Positions 1 to 10,993 of a stretch of 64,000 nucleotides of DNA are shown here, piece by piece (position 1 is the stretch's first letter; every line of letters starts with the position of its first letter). The position numbers were made by a program, and so were the translations under genes. A model generated the notes under the pieces. The model worked only from the letters and a program-made list of their open reading frames with translations. It ran no database searches and was not told the DNA's origin. Origin of the DNA: Thinopyrum elongatum (Eukaryota; Streptophyta; Magnoliopsida; Poales; Poaceae); the NCBI GenBank assembly GCA_011799875.1, contig CM022301.1:210759888-210823887 (forward strand), in the 5' to 3' direction.

Positions 1-699
1 AAAGTGGGTTTGGAGAGGTCAAAACTTTAACTAGTGATGTGCCCACTCTTTTGGATTACAAAGACTTTAATTATGATAATTGCTCTTTGATTGATTGTAT
101 TTCTTTGTTGCCATCCATGATAAATTCACCCCATGCTTATGAACAAAATAAAGCTTTTACTAAACATATCGTTGATGCTATGATGAAAGCTTTGGAAGAA
201 AAGTTGGAATTAGAAATTTCAATTCCTAGAAAATTACATGATGAATGGGAACACACCATCAAAGTCAAGATTAAGAATTATGAGTTTTTTTGCTTTATGT
301 GACTTGGGTGCTAGCGTTTCTACAATTCTGAAATCTTTATATGATGTGCTTGGTCTTACCGATATTGAAGAGTGTTCTTTAAATTTGCACTTGGCGGATT
401 CTACTATTAAAAAGCCTAAGGGAAGAATTAATGATGTTCTTATTCTTGCAAATAGGAATTATGTGCAAATAGATTTTATTATTCTTGATATTTATTGCAA
501 TCCGCTTTGTTCAATTATACTTGGTAGACCGTTCTTACGTACTATTGGTGCCGTGATTGATATGAAAGAAGGCAATATTAAATTTCAGTTTCCACTAAGG
601 AAGGGTATGGAACACTTCCCTAGAACAAGAATTAAGCCACCATATGAATCAATCATGAGGGCATCTTATGGATCTAGAAATAAAGATGACAACACTTAG
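1..699 (+). pseudogene. Retropepsin-like domain of array copy 1, frameshifted
   Basis: The frame is open from the window edge to a stop at 300-302, and the protein continues in another frame from about 290 to the stop at 697-699. The shift falls in a run of seven T near 285. The domain shows the catalytic motif C-D-L-G-A-S (the plant Gypsy variant of D-T/S-G), then S-T-I-L-K-S-L, and the late motif I-I-L-G-R-P-F-L about 75 residues further on, as expected of a retroviral-type aspartic protease that would process gag. The C-terminal tail is basic and ends N-K-D-D-N-T. The catalytic Asp is kept here, unlike copy 2 at 6355-7019. It is decayed by the frameshift and its 5' part lies outside the window. 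Confidence 0.7.
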
Positions 700-3170
700 A
701 TCTTTGCATTATGCCTAGCTAGGGGCATAAAACGATAGCGCTTGTTGGGAGGCAACCCAATGAATAAATTTTATTTTTGTCTTTTTATTTCTGTTCTTGA
801 GTGTTTGCACAATTATGCTACTGTTATTATTGTGTTTTTTTATGTTTTAATTAGTGTTTGTGCCAAGCAAAGCCTTTGGGATAGCTTTGGTGATAGTTGA
901 TTTGATCTTGTTGGAAAACAGAAACTATTGCGTCCAGTAAAATAATTGTATAAAATCACAAAAGTGACGGAAAATTCTTAGTTTTTTTACATAAGATTTA
1001 TATACAAATTTCCTATGTTTTCCTAAGTTTTAAGAATTTTTGGAGTTACAAAAGTATGAGAACAATTCGCATCTTTACAGATTGTTCTGTTTTTGACAGA
1101 TTCTGTTTTCTTTGCATTGTGTGCTTATTTTGATGAATCTATGGTTTGTATTGGAGGGTATAAGCCATGGTAAAGTTAGAATACAGTATATATAATGCAA
1201 TGACAAAATTTGAATGGGTTTTCTACAGTACTTAAAGTAAAGGTTAGTTTTCTTATACTAACGGATCTCACGAAGGTTTTGTTGAGTTTTGTGTGATTGA
1301 AGTTTTCAAGTTTTGGGTGAGATCACGATGGATGAAGGAATAAGGAGTAAGAAGATCCTAAGCTTGGGGATGCCCATGGCAACCCAAGCCATTATCCAAA
1401 GAGAAGCAAGCAACTAAGCTTGGGGATGCCCGAGTGGCATCCTCTCTTTCTTCTAACGACCATCGGTATTTTACTTGGAGCTATATTTTTATTCGTCACA
1501 TATCATGAGTTTTGCTTGGAGCGTCTTCTATTATTTGAGTCTTTGCTTGTTTTGCTTTTTATTTTGTGTCATCTATCCTTGCTGGACACACCTTTTTGAG
1601 AGAGCCAAAATTATGCTATGATTTGTTAGAATTGCTCTCTATGCTTCACTTAAATCTTTTTGAGCTATGGAATTTCTCTAGTGCTTCACTTATATCTTTT
1701 TGAGCACGGTGTGCTTTAGTATTTTTGAAGAAATGCTCTAATGCTGCACTTAGATTTATTTGAGAGTTAGTAATTTTTTTAAGAAATTCACTCATGCTTC
1801 ACTTAAATTATTTTTAGAGAAGAAAATTTTTATGCTCATGTTCTTAACTTAGATTTGTTTGAGCTATCAAAAGCAACATATGAAACTAGTCCCAAAGTGA
1901 TATATATTCAAGAGGGATATAATAAAAACTTTCATGAAGATCATTGGACAAAATAAACTTGATTCTTTGTAATAGTTTTGCGGTATGATGATATAATATG
2001 TGAGTCATGTTGATGAGTAATTATGCTTTAGTAAGAATATTGATGTTAAGGTTTGTGACTCCCTATGCAAGCATGAAAGTCAATAGTTATGCAATGAAAT
2101 TACATCCTACTTATGGTGCATTATTCGGTGTTAGTTATGCTTAATGCTCGCTTATGAGATTTTTCGTTTCTTGGTTGGATGCTTCTCAATCTTTTGCTAC
2201 CCTTCTTTTGCACTAAGTATGATCACTACTTGTGCATCCAAAATCCTTAAACCAGTTTTGCCATATGAGTCCACTATACCTACCTATATGCGGTATTCTT
2301 TTGCCGTTCTAAGCAAATTTGTATGTGCCATCTCTAATCTTCAAAATAAATTTCCTTTTTGTGTGCTCGTACCGCTCATGAAACGGTAGGGGGCGGCTGA
2401 TATTTTTCCATGCTAGATGTGTTATTCTCAAGATGAGTGTTTATTCACTTGTCATTGCACGAGAGTACAGCAAAGGTATTAGGGATGCCCAATCCCGAAA
2501 TGAAAAATGAATTTACTTTATGTTGTCAAATAATAAATTCCTTGGAAAGTGTTGGTATGGACGGCACCCGTGGATTCGGTTAGCCGTGGAATGTGAAAGT
2601 ATGGTGGAAAAGGAATAAACTTTATTTTCTATTTGGGAACCGCCTATGATATATCTAGCATGGAATGTATTGGGAACTACTCAGTCGTTTTCGTTGACAG
2701 GAAAAGCATGCCACCCAAAATGTTTTTATCTCTATCTTTTTCGCTTTGAGCTCTGGCACCTCTACAAATCCCTACTTCCCTCTGCGAAGGGCCTTTCTAC
2801 TTTACTTTATGCAATTTTTATTTTTACTTGAGTCTCCATCTTCTCTTATAAAGCACCAACTAAGAGGCACTATGATCGTACTTGAGCATTGGGTGTAGCT
2901 AATATGCGAGTGTGTTTCATGAATGGATCAATGATTGAGCATAATGGGCTAGGGATAACTTGCTTTAGTGTTGATATTTTGAAAGACATGGCTGCTTGTT
3001 GATATGCTTGAGTATTGAAATCTTCATGTTAAAACTAGACTATTGCTTTGAATCATATAAAAGTCCAAATGTCCATGCTACAAAGAAAAGAATATGTGAT
3101 GAGCATGTTAGGCAGCATTCCACATCAAAAATTCTGTTTTTATCATTTACCTACTCGAGGACGAGCATGA
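700..3170 (+). other. Non-coding 3' interior of array copy 1
   Basis: This is a 2.5-kb AT-rich stretch between the protease frame and the polypurine tract. I see no protein-like ORF; short open frames such as 2144-2389 have no recognisable domain. It contains a pair of TAAGCTTGGGGATGCCC motifs at 1359-1375 and 1415-1431. The segment from about 1044 to 2674 is absent from the second copy, where the flanks are joined near 7356. Long non-coding 3' interiors are common in non-autonomous Triticeae Gypsy elements. Confidence 0.7.
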
Positions 3171-3187
3171 ATTAAGCTTGGGGATGC
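3171..3187 (+). promoter_or_regulatory. Polypurine tract upstream of the central LTR
   Basis: The tract ATTAAGCTTGGGGATGC lies immediately before the LTR start TGATACG, where the plus-strand primer of reverse transcription is expected. It is preceded by a conserved CTACTCGAGGACGAGCATG segment. The same tract precedes the next LTR at 7861-7877. Confidence 0.65.
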
Positions 3188-4720
3188 TGATACGTCTCCA
3201 ACGTATCTATAATTTTTGATTCTTCCATGCTGTTATATTATCAATCGTGAATGTTTACAATCATTTTATAGCAACTTTATATCATATTTTGGGACTAACC
3301 TATTGACATAGTGCCCAGTGCCAGTTGCTGTTTTTTGGTTATTTTTTACTTCGCAGAAAATCAATACCAAATGGAGTCCAAACGCAGCGAAACTTTTTGG
3401 AGAATTTTTCTGGGCCAGAAGACACAGGATGGGCCAGAGAAGTACCAGAGGGGCGCCCTGGTGGGTTGTGCCCACCTCGGTGGCCTCCCGCACCGCCTCT
3501 TTGCTCTATAAATACCCCAATATTCCAAAAACCCTAGGGGAGTCGACGGAACACAATTCCAGCCGCCGCAAGTTCCAGAAACCACAGATCCAATCTAGAC
3601 ACCATCACGGAGGGGTTCATCACCCTCATTGGTGCCTCTCCGATGATGCGTGAGTAGTTCATTGTAGACCTACGGGTCCGTAGTTAGTAGCTAGATGGCT
3701 TCCTCTCTCTCTTTTGATTCTCAATACAATGGTCTCTTGGAGATCTATTTGATGTAACTCTTTTTGCGGTGTGTTTGTTGGGATCCGATGAACTTTGAGT
3801 TTATGATCAGATCTATGCTTTTATCCATGAAAGTTATTTGAGTCTTTTTATCTCTTATATGCATGATTACTTATAGCCTCGTATTTCTTCTCTGAATCTT
3901 TGGTTTAGTTAGGCCGACTAGATCGATTTTACTTGCCATGGGAAGAGGTGCTTTGTGATGGGTTCGATCTTACGGTGCTCAATCCCAGTGACAGAAAGGG
4001 AAATGACACGTATGTATCATTGCTATTAAGGATAACAAGATGGGGTCTATTCCTACATGAATAGATCTTGTCTACATCATGTCATCGTTCTTATTGCATT
4101 ACTCCGTTTCTCCATGAACTTAATACACTAGATGCATGCTAGATAGCGATCGATGTGTGGAGTAATAGTAGTAGATGCAGGCAGGAGTCGGTCTACTAAT
4201 CTTGGACGTGATGCCTATATAATGATCATTGCCTGGATATCATCATAATTATTTGAAGTTCAATCAATTGCCCAACAGTAATTTGTTTACCCACCGTGTG
4301 CTATTTTTCTCGAGAGAAGCCACTAGTGAAATCTACGGCCCTCGGGTCTCTTCTTTATCATATTTGCCTTCGAGATCTATTTTTATTCGCTTTTATTCTC
4401 AGATCTATTAATCCAAAAACCCAAAAATATCTTGCTGCAATTTTTTATTTATTTATTTTATCTCGCGTTCCCGCGAGATCTATTTATCCAATCTACTACA
4501 ATTTTATCTATCTTTTTACCCGGGAGGGATTGACAACCCCTCTTTTACGTCGGGTTGCAAGTATTTGTTCTTTCTGTGCAGGTACATTTTACATTGTGTT
4601 GCGTGGTTCTCCTACTGGTTCGATAACCTTGGTCTCATGACTGAGGGAAATACCTACCGTAGTTGTGCTGCATCATCCCTTCCTCTTTGGGGAAATACCA
4701 ACGTAGTTCAAGCCGCATCA
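3188..4720 (+). repeat. Central LTR of the array (1533 bp)
   Basis: It starts TGATACGTCTCC and ends CAAGCCGCATCA, is preceded by a polypurine tract and followed after about 11 bp by a primer binding site. It matches 7878-9398 along its whole length, with small indels (for example extra bases near 3330-3345). It acts as 3' LTR of copy 1 and 5' LTR of copy 2. A TATA-like sequence lies about 320 bp in. ORFs inside it appear in both LTRs with frame-breaking differences and are not genes. Confidence 0.92.
3506..3514 (+). promoter_or_regulatory. Putative LTR TATA box
   Basis: CTATAAATA, preceded by a GC-rich stretch and followed by AACCCTAGGGGAGTCGACG, sits where a U3 promoter would be. The second LTR has the same motif at 8184-8192. 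The position is inferred; no transcript data are available. Confidence 0.5.
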
Positions 4721-4731
4721 AAAGGAATTTC

Positions 4732-4750
4732 TAGCACCGTTGCCGGGGAG
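4732..4750 (+). promoter_or_regulatory. Primer binding site, tRNA-Asp type, mutated
   Basis: TAGCACCGTTGCCGGGGAG lies 11 bp after the LTR end. The intact plant form TGGCGCCGTTGCCGGGGA is complementary to the 3' end of tRNA-Asp. Two G-to-A changes separate this copy from it, both of the kind expected from deamination of methylated C on the other strand. The related site at 10878-10896 keeps one of them intact. Confidence 0.8.
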
Positions 4751-4937
4751 ACATCATCAACATCTACCAGGTTCCTAATCACAAATCTCACCTCCTTGCA
4801 ATTTATATTATTTGCCATTTGCCTCTCGTTTTCATCTCCCCCACTTCACAAAAATTTGTCATTTTATTTGCCATCTTTTTCGTTCGCCGTTTTCTCATCT
4901 GATCTGTTTTTTAGTGCAATCTTGTTGCGTAGTCACA

Positions 4938-5696
4938 ATGACTCAAGAGAACACCAAGTTGTGTGATTTCTCCAATACCAACAACAACGATTTTATTAGC
5001 ACTCCGATTGCTCCTCCCGCCACTAGTGCGGAGTCTTGTGATATTAATGCCGCTTTGTTAAATCTTGTTATGAAAGATCAATTTTCCGGTACTCCTAGTG
5101 AAGATACCGCGTCCCATCTTAACACATTCGTGGAATTATGCGACATGCAAAAGAAAAAAGATGTGGACAATGATATCGTGAAGTTGAAATTATTCCCGTT
5201 TTCTTTGCGAGATCGTGCAAAAATTTGGTTTTCTTCTTTGCCTCGCAATAGTACCGATTCTTGGGATAAGTCCAAAGATGATTTTATTACTAAGCATTTT
5301 CCGCCCGTGAAAATTATTTCCCTTAGGACACAAATCATGAATTTTAAGCAACTTGAGCATGAACATGTTGCGCAATCTTGGGAACGAATGAAATTGATGC
5401 TAAGAAATTGTCCTACTCATGGTTTAAATCTTTGGATGATCATACACAAATTTTATGCGGGATTGAACTTGGTTTCTAGAAATCTTTTAGATTCCTCCGT
5501 GGGTGGTACTTTTATGGAAATTACTTTGGGTGAAGCTACTAAATTGCTTGATAATATTATGGCAAATTATTCACAATGGCATACCGAAAGAACTCCTACT
5601 AGTAAAAAAGTTAATTCGGTAGAAGAAATAAATTCTTTGAGTGAAAAAGTTGATGCTCTTATGAAGTTGGTTTCTAATAAAAAATGCTCCTATTGA
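4938..5696 (+). pseudogene. gag, N-terminal and capsid part
   Basis: The ATG at 4938 (M-T-Q-E-N-T-K-L) is the natural start: it is the first in frame after the LTR and primer site. The 252-residue frame carries a retrotransposon gag (PF03732-like) region, with the hallmark segment L-F-P-F-S-L-R-D-R-A-K-I-W-F-S-S-L-P near residue 91 and a W-D-K-S-K-D-D-F-I-T-K-H-F-P-P motif after it. It would form the particle that packages element RNA. The frame ends after a shift in the A-run at 5681-5687; the next frame continues the protein. No zinc knuckle is visible. Confidence 0.8.
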
Positions 5697-6354
5697 TCTT
5701 ATTGATGTGCCTTTGTCTACTTTGATTGAGCAAAATAGTGATGCCGTAGATGTGAATTTTATTTTGCGAAACAATTTTAATAACAATGCTTATATAGGTA
5801 ATTTTAATCCTAGACCTTTTCCGAGAAATTCCTCTAATAATTATGCTAATTCCTATTGTAATCCTTCTTATAATAATAATAGGAACACCTCTGATCTTGA
5901 TAATAATATTAAAGAATTTATCAATGCTCAAAAGAATTTTAATACTATGATAGAAGAAAAGTTGAGTAAAATCGATGATATGTCTAGATGAATTGTTAGA
6001 ATTTCTCATGATGTAGAAAATCTCAAGATGAAAATTTTTGTGCCTAAGGTTGAAGAATCAACTAAAGCTTTATATGTTTCTATGGATGAAAGTAAGAAAA
6101 GAACTGCTATGCTTAGAGCTAAAAGAGAATTTTTAGAAAATGCGTTTTCTAGTGATTGCTTTCATAAAAATGATGAAGATCTTAAAGTGATTGGTGTTTC
6201 TTCTATTGATTCTTTGTTTAATAAAATTAAGATTGATGATAAAGGGACTGAAGAAGAGTCAACTTTAGCTAGAAGGCGTCTCGATAATTTGGAGGGTGAA
6301 ATCTTGTTGAGAAAATTGATAAAAGTAGGTTGGAGAGGTCAAAACTTTAACTAG
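5697..6354 (+). pseudogene. gag C-terminal/linker region, broken
   Basis: The gag product continues in the +1 frame: an Asn-rich segment (5707-5991, with N-N-N-A-Y-I-G-N-F-N-P-R), a TGA stop at 5989-5991, then the same frame resumes (6028-6354) with charged helical sequence. The TGA is probably a CGA Arg codon changed by C-to-T. Such Asn-rich linkers between gag and protease are usual in this group of elements. It would have been translated as part of one gag-PR polyprotein. Confidence 0.65.
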
Positions 6355-7019
6355 TGATGTGCCCACTCTTTTGGATTAAAAAGACTTTAATTATGATAAT
6401 TGCTCTTTGATTGATTGTATTTCTTTGTTGCAATCCATGATAAATTCACCCCATGCTTATGAACAAAATAAAGCTTTTACTAAACATATCGTTGATGCTA
6501 TGATGAAAGCTTTGGAAGAAAAGTTGGAATTAGAAATTTCAATTCCTAGAAAATTACATGATGAATGGGAAACCACCATCAAAGTCAAGATTAAGAATTA
6601 TGAGTGTTTTGCTTTATGTCACTTGGGTTCTAGTGTTTCTACAATTCTGAAATCTTTATGTGATGTGCTTGGTCTTACCGATATTGAAGAGTGTTCTTCA
6701 AATTTGCACTTGACGGATTATACTATTGAAAAAGCCTATGAGAAGAATTAATGATGTTATTATTCTTGAAAATAGGAATTATGTGCCCATAGATTTTATT
6801 GTTCTTGATATTGATTGCAGTCCGTCTTGTCCAATTATACTTGGTAGACCGTTCTTACGTACTATTGGTGCCGTGATTGATATGAAAGAAGGCAATATTA
6901 AATTTCAGTTTCCACTAAGGAAGGGTATGGAACACTTCCCTAGAACAAGAATTAAGCCACCATATGAATCAATCATGAGGGCATCTTATGGATCTAGAAA
7001 TAAAGATGACAACACTTAG
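6355..7019 (+). pseudogene. Retropepsin-like domain of array copy 2, catalytic Asp lost
   Basis: Equivalent to 1-699. The first part is open at 6407-6751 and the rest at 6726-7019 in another frame; the shift is near 6728-6735, not at the T-run that breaks copy 1. The active-site motif reads C-H-L-G-S-S in place of C-D-L-G-A-S, so the catalytic Asp codon (GAC) has become CAC. The late motif I-I-L-G-R-P-F-L is intact. The product would be inactive even if the frame were continuous. Confidence 0.72.
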
Positions 7020-7860
7020 ATCTTTGCATTATGCCTAGCTAGGGCCATAGAATGATAGCGCTTGTTGGGAGGCAACCCAATGAATAAATTTTATTTTTGT
7101 ATTTTTATTTCTGTTCTTTAGTTTTTGCACAATTATGCTACTATTATGACTGTGTTTTTTTATGTTTTAATTAGTGTTTGTGCCAAGCAAAGCCTTTGGG
7201 ATAGCTTTGGTGATAGTTGATTTGATCTTGTTGGAAAACAGAAACTATTGCGTCCAGTGAAATAATTGTATAAAATCACAAAAGTGACGGAAAATTCTGA
7301 GTTTTTTACATAAGATTGATATACAAATTTCCTATGTTGTCCTAAATTTTAAGAATTTTTGGAAACTACTCGATCATTTTTGTTGACTGGAAAAGCATGA
7401 CTCCCAAAATGTTTTTATCTCTATATTTTTCGCTTTGAGCTCTGGCACCTCTACAAATCCCTACTTCCCTCTTATAAAGGGCCTTTCTACTTTACTTTAT
7501 GCAATTTTTATTTTTACTTGAGTCTCCATCTTCTCTTATAAAGCACCAACTAAGAGGCACTATGATCATACTTGAGCATTGGGTGTAGCTAATATGCGAG
7601 TGTGTTTCATGAATGGATCAATGATTGAGCATAATGGGCAAGGGATAACTTGCTTTAGTGTTGATATCTTGAAAGACATGGTTGCTTGTTGATATACTTG
7701 AGTATTGAAAACTTCATGTCAAAACTAGACTATTGCTTTGAATCATATAAAAGTCCAAATGTCCATGCCAGAAAGAAAAGAATATGTGATGAGCATGTTG
7801 GGCAGCATTCCACATCAAAAATTCTGATTTTATCCTTTACCTACTCGAGGATGAGCATGA
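7020..7860 (+). other. Non-coding 3' interior of array copy 2, with internal deletion
   Basis: It matches 700-1043 and then jumps to the equivalent of 2675-3170, so about 1.63 kb is missing. The junction is near 7356, with TTGG at both parental ends. It holds no ORF of note. Confidence 0.75.
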
Positions 7861-7877
7861 ATTAAGCTTGGGTATGC
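7861..7877 (+). promoter_or_regulatory. Polypurine tract upstream of the 3' LTR
   Basis: ATTAAGCTTGGGTATGC directly precedes the LTR start and differs from the copy at 3171-3187 by one G-to-T change. Confidence 0.65.
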
Positions 7878-9398
7878 TGATGCGTCTCCAAAGTATCTAT
7901 AATTTTTGATTGTTCCATGCTATTATATTATCAATCTTGGATGTTTTACAATCATTTTATAGCAACTTTATATCATATTTTGGGACTAACCTATTGACAT
8001 AGTGCCTAGTGCCAGTTGCTATTTTTTACTTCGCAGAAAATCAATACCAAACGGAGTCAAAACGCAGCGAAACTTTTTGGAGAATTTTTCTGGGCTAGAA
8101 GACACAGGATGGGCCAAAGAAGTACCAGAGGGGTGCACCGAGGTTGTGCCCACCTCGGTGGCCTCCCGCACTGCCTCTTTGCTCTATAAATACCACCATA
8201 TTCCAAAAACCCTAGGGGAGTCGACGAAACACAATTCCAGCCGCCGCAAGTTCCAGAAACCACAGATCCAATCTAGACACCATCACGGAGGTGTTCATCG
8301 TCCTCATTGGTGCCTCTCCGATCATGCGTGAGTAGTTCATTGTAGACCTACGGGTCCTTAGTTAGTAGCTAGATGGCTTCCTCTCTCTCTTTTGATTCTC
8401 ATTACAATGGTCTCTTGGAGATCTATTTGATGTAACTCTTTTTGCGGTGTGTTTGTTGGGATCCGATGAACTTTGAGTTTATGATCAGATCTATGCTTTT
8501 ATCCATGAAAGTTATTTGAGTCTTTTTATCTCTTATATGCATGATTACTTATAGCCTCGTATTTCTTCTCTGAATCTTTGGTTTAGTTAGGCCGACTAGA
8601 TCGATTTTACTTGCCATGGGAAGAGGTGCTTTGTGATGGGTTCGATCTTACGGTGCTCAATCCCAGTGACAGAAAGGGAAATGACACGTATGTATCGTTG
8701 CTATTAAGGATAACAAGATGGGGTCTATTCCTACATGAATAGATCTTGTCTACATCATGTCATCGTTCTTATTGCATTACTCCGTTTCTCCATGAACTTA
8801 ATACACTAGATGCATGCTGGATAGCGATCGATATGTGGAGTAATAGTAGTAGATGCAGGCAGGAGTCGGTCTACTAATCTTGGACGTGATGCCTATATAA
8901 TGATCATTGCCTGGATATCATCATAATTATTTGAAGTTCAATCAATTGCCCAACAGTAATTTGTTTACCCACCGTGTGCTATTTTTCTCGAGAGAAACCA
9001 CTAGTGAAATCTACGGCCCCCGGGTCTCTTCTTTATCATATTTGCCTTCGAGATCTATTTTTATTCGCTTTTATTCTCAGATCTATTAATCCAAAAACCC
9101 AAAAATACCTTGCTGCAATTTTTTTGTTATTTATTTTATCTCGTGTTCCCGCGAGATCTATTTATCCAATCTACTACAATTTTATCTATCTTTTTACCCG
9201 GGAGGGATTGACAACCCCTCTTTTACGTCGGGTTGCAAGTATTTATTCTTTGTGTGCTGGTACCGTTTACATAGTGCTGCGTGGTTCTCCTACTGGTTCG
9301 ATAACCTTGGTCTCATCACTAAGGGAAATACCTACCGTAGCTATGCTTCATCATCCCTTCCTCTTTGGGGAAATACCGACGTAGTTCAAGCCGCATCA
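7878..9398 (+). repeat. Right-hand LTR of the array (1521 bp)
   Basis: It starts TGATGCGTCTCCAAAG and ends CAAGCCGCATCA. It aligns over its whole length with 3188-4720, with scattered substitutions and a shorter segment near 8015. A TATA-like CTATAAATA is at 8184-8192. The sequence after 9398 is unrelated to the interior, so this is the true right end of the array. Confidence 0.9.
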
Positions 9399-9955
9399 GG
9401 GGTGGGCTATTTATAGCCAGGAGGCAACCCGACATGATATGTCCGAAATGACTCTGGGTCACTAAGGAACCGACACGTGTCCAACGGTCGGATTTCAAAC
9501 ACACGCGATAGCTTGGCTTGGACTACAAGCAAAGCTGACTCATCCAACTCTAGATAAGATTTGCTCTCATTGTCTTCACTCGAAGACATAGGATTTGGGT
9601 TGAGCATCACGTCAGTCTTCTGACTCTGTTCACCTGGACCCCACTTGACAGTTCGGTAGTTCCTATGACACAAGAAAGAAGAAAATGAAACTACGAAAGA
9701 AATTATGTCTTCGCACTCCATTGTCTTCAAGTGAATGTCTTCATACGTCATTATCTTCGACGTGAATGTCTTCACGAACCACCATCGTCTTCAATGTCTT
9801 CATACATTTTTAGGGGTCATCTCTAATGGGTAAACCGAATCAATGAGGAACTTCTACCTGTGTTCTCCTGTATATCTCACAAACACATTAGTCCCTCAAC
9901 CACGTTTGTCGTAAATACTCCAAAACCAACTAGGGGTGGCACTAGATGTACTTAC
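9399..9955 (-). other. Unassigned Triticeae repeat with GTCTTC cluster
   Basis: This block lies between the array's right LTR and a truncated LTR. Its right part (about 9810-9950) resembles internal sequence I associate with Triticeae Copia elements, but I cannot name it. Between 9706 and 9800 the hexamer GTCTTC or a close variant recurs many times (GAAGAC on the other strand). A minus-strand frame of 122 codons (9775-9407) exists without a domain I recognise. No LTR pair or target duplication is visible, so it is a fragment. Confidence 0.4.
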
Positions 9956-10867
9956 ATGATGTATGTGTTGCATATGAATACCCGTGGTGATAGTGGAGTA
10001 TTATATTGATTCACTTGATGTATGTTTTGGCACTCAACTCGCGGATTGCCGAGGTGACATTGGGGTAATCTATGCATATGGGTTGATGCATGTTTTTGTC
10101 CTTGTTTCTCTGGTAGAAATCTTGGGGCACTCCTTGAGGTTCTTTGTGTTGGCTTGAATATTTTGAATCTGAAGTTGTTTGATGCATATCGTATAATCAA
10201 CTCACGGATACTTGTGTTGACATTAGAGTATCTAGGTGACATTAGAGTTGGTTGATGTGTATCATATGGTGTTATTTTAGTACGAACTCTTGGGCTGTCT
10301 GTGACACTTATAGGAATAGCTCGATAGATCGATAGGAAAGGATAACTTTGAGGTGGTTTCGTACCCTACAAACAATTCCGTCTTATGTTCTTCACTAGAT
10401 AAGAACTTTGGAGTGATTCTTTGTCGCACGTTGAGGGATTGTTATATGATCCAATTATATTAGCATTGTTGAGAGATTGCACTAGTGAAAGTATGAACCC
10501 TAGGACATATTTTCAAGCATTGCAATACCATTTGTGCTCACTTTTCTTACTTGTTACCTTGCTGTTTTTTATTGTTACTATTACAAAAAATCAATATTTA
10601 CTATCATTACTACACTTGTATCACCATCTCTTCGCCGAACTAGTGCACCTATACAATTTACCATTGTATTTGGTGTGTTGGGGACACATGAGACTTTTTT
10701 TTATTTGGTTGCAGGGTTGTTTGAGAGAGACCATCTTCATCCTACACCTCCCACGGATTGATAAACCTTAGGTCATCCACTTGAGGGAAATTTGCTACTG
10801 TCCTACAAAACTCTGTGCTTGGAGGCCCAACACGAGTCTACAAGAACAAGTTGTGTAGTAGACATCA
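9956..10867 (+). repeat. Left-truncated LTR
   Basis: The 3' part of an LTR ends in GTAGTAGACATCA, 10 bp before the primer site. Its left end is cut at about 9955, so the exact left boundary is approximate. Two minus-strand ORFs here are incidental. Confidence 0.65.
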
Positions 10868-10877
10868 AGCTCTTTTC

Positions 10878-10896
10878 TAGCGCCGTTGCCGGGGAG
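10878..10896 (+). promoter_or_regulatory. Primer binding site, tRNA-Asp type
   Basis: TAGCGCCGTTGCCGGGGAG matches the complement of the tRNA-Asp 3' end with a single G-to-A change. It lies 10 bp after the LTR end at 10867. Confidence 0.85.
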
Positions 10897-10993
10897 GTGA
10901 GTGCTTGAAGGTATATCTTTAGATCTTGCAATTGAATCATTTAGTTTCTTGTTTTATCGCTAGTTTGGTTTATAAAAAGGAAAATACAAAAAA

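Larger units (their letters stand above)
1..9398 (+). mobile_element. Tandem Gypsy array sharing a central LTR (Sabrina/WHAM-like)
   Basis: Two copies of one internal region (1-3187 and 4721-7877) are separated by an LTR at 3188-4720, and a second LTR follows at 7878-9398. Both LTRs start TGATRCGTCTCCAA and end GCCGCATCA. A polypurine-like tract precedes each, and a tRNA-Asp-type primer site follows the first. The interior encodes gag and a retropepsin-like domain only, with no RT, RNase H or integrase, so the family looks non-autonomous. The order INT-LTR-INT-LTR is typical of unequal recombination between LTRs, and the first LTR would lie left of the window. The family name is a suggestion from the LTR start. 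Confidence in the structure is high. Confidence 0.88.

Noticed and set aside
2144..2389. 81-codon hydrophobic ORF in the array interior
   Set aside because: AT-rich non-coding interior; no counterpart in copy 2 and no recognisable domain.
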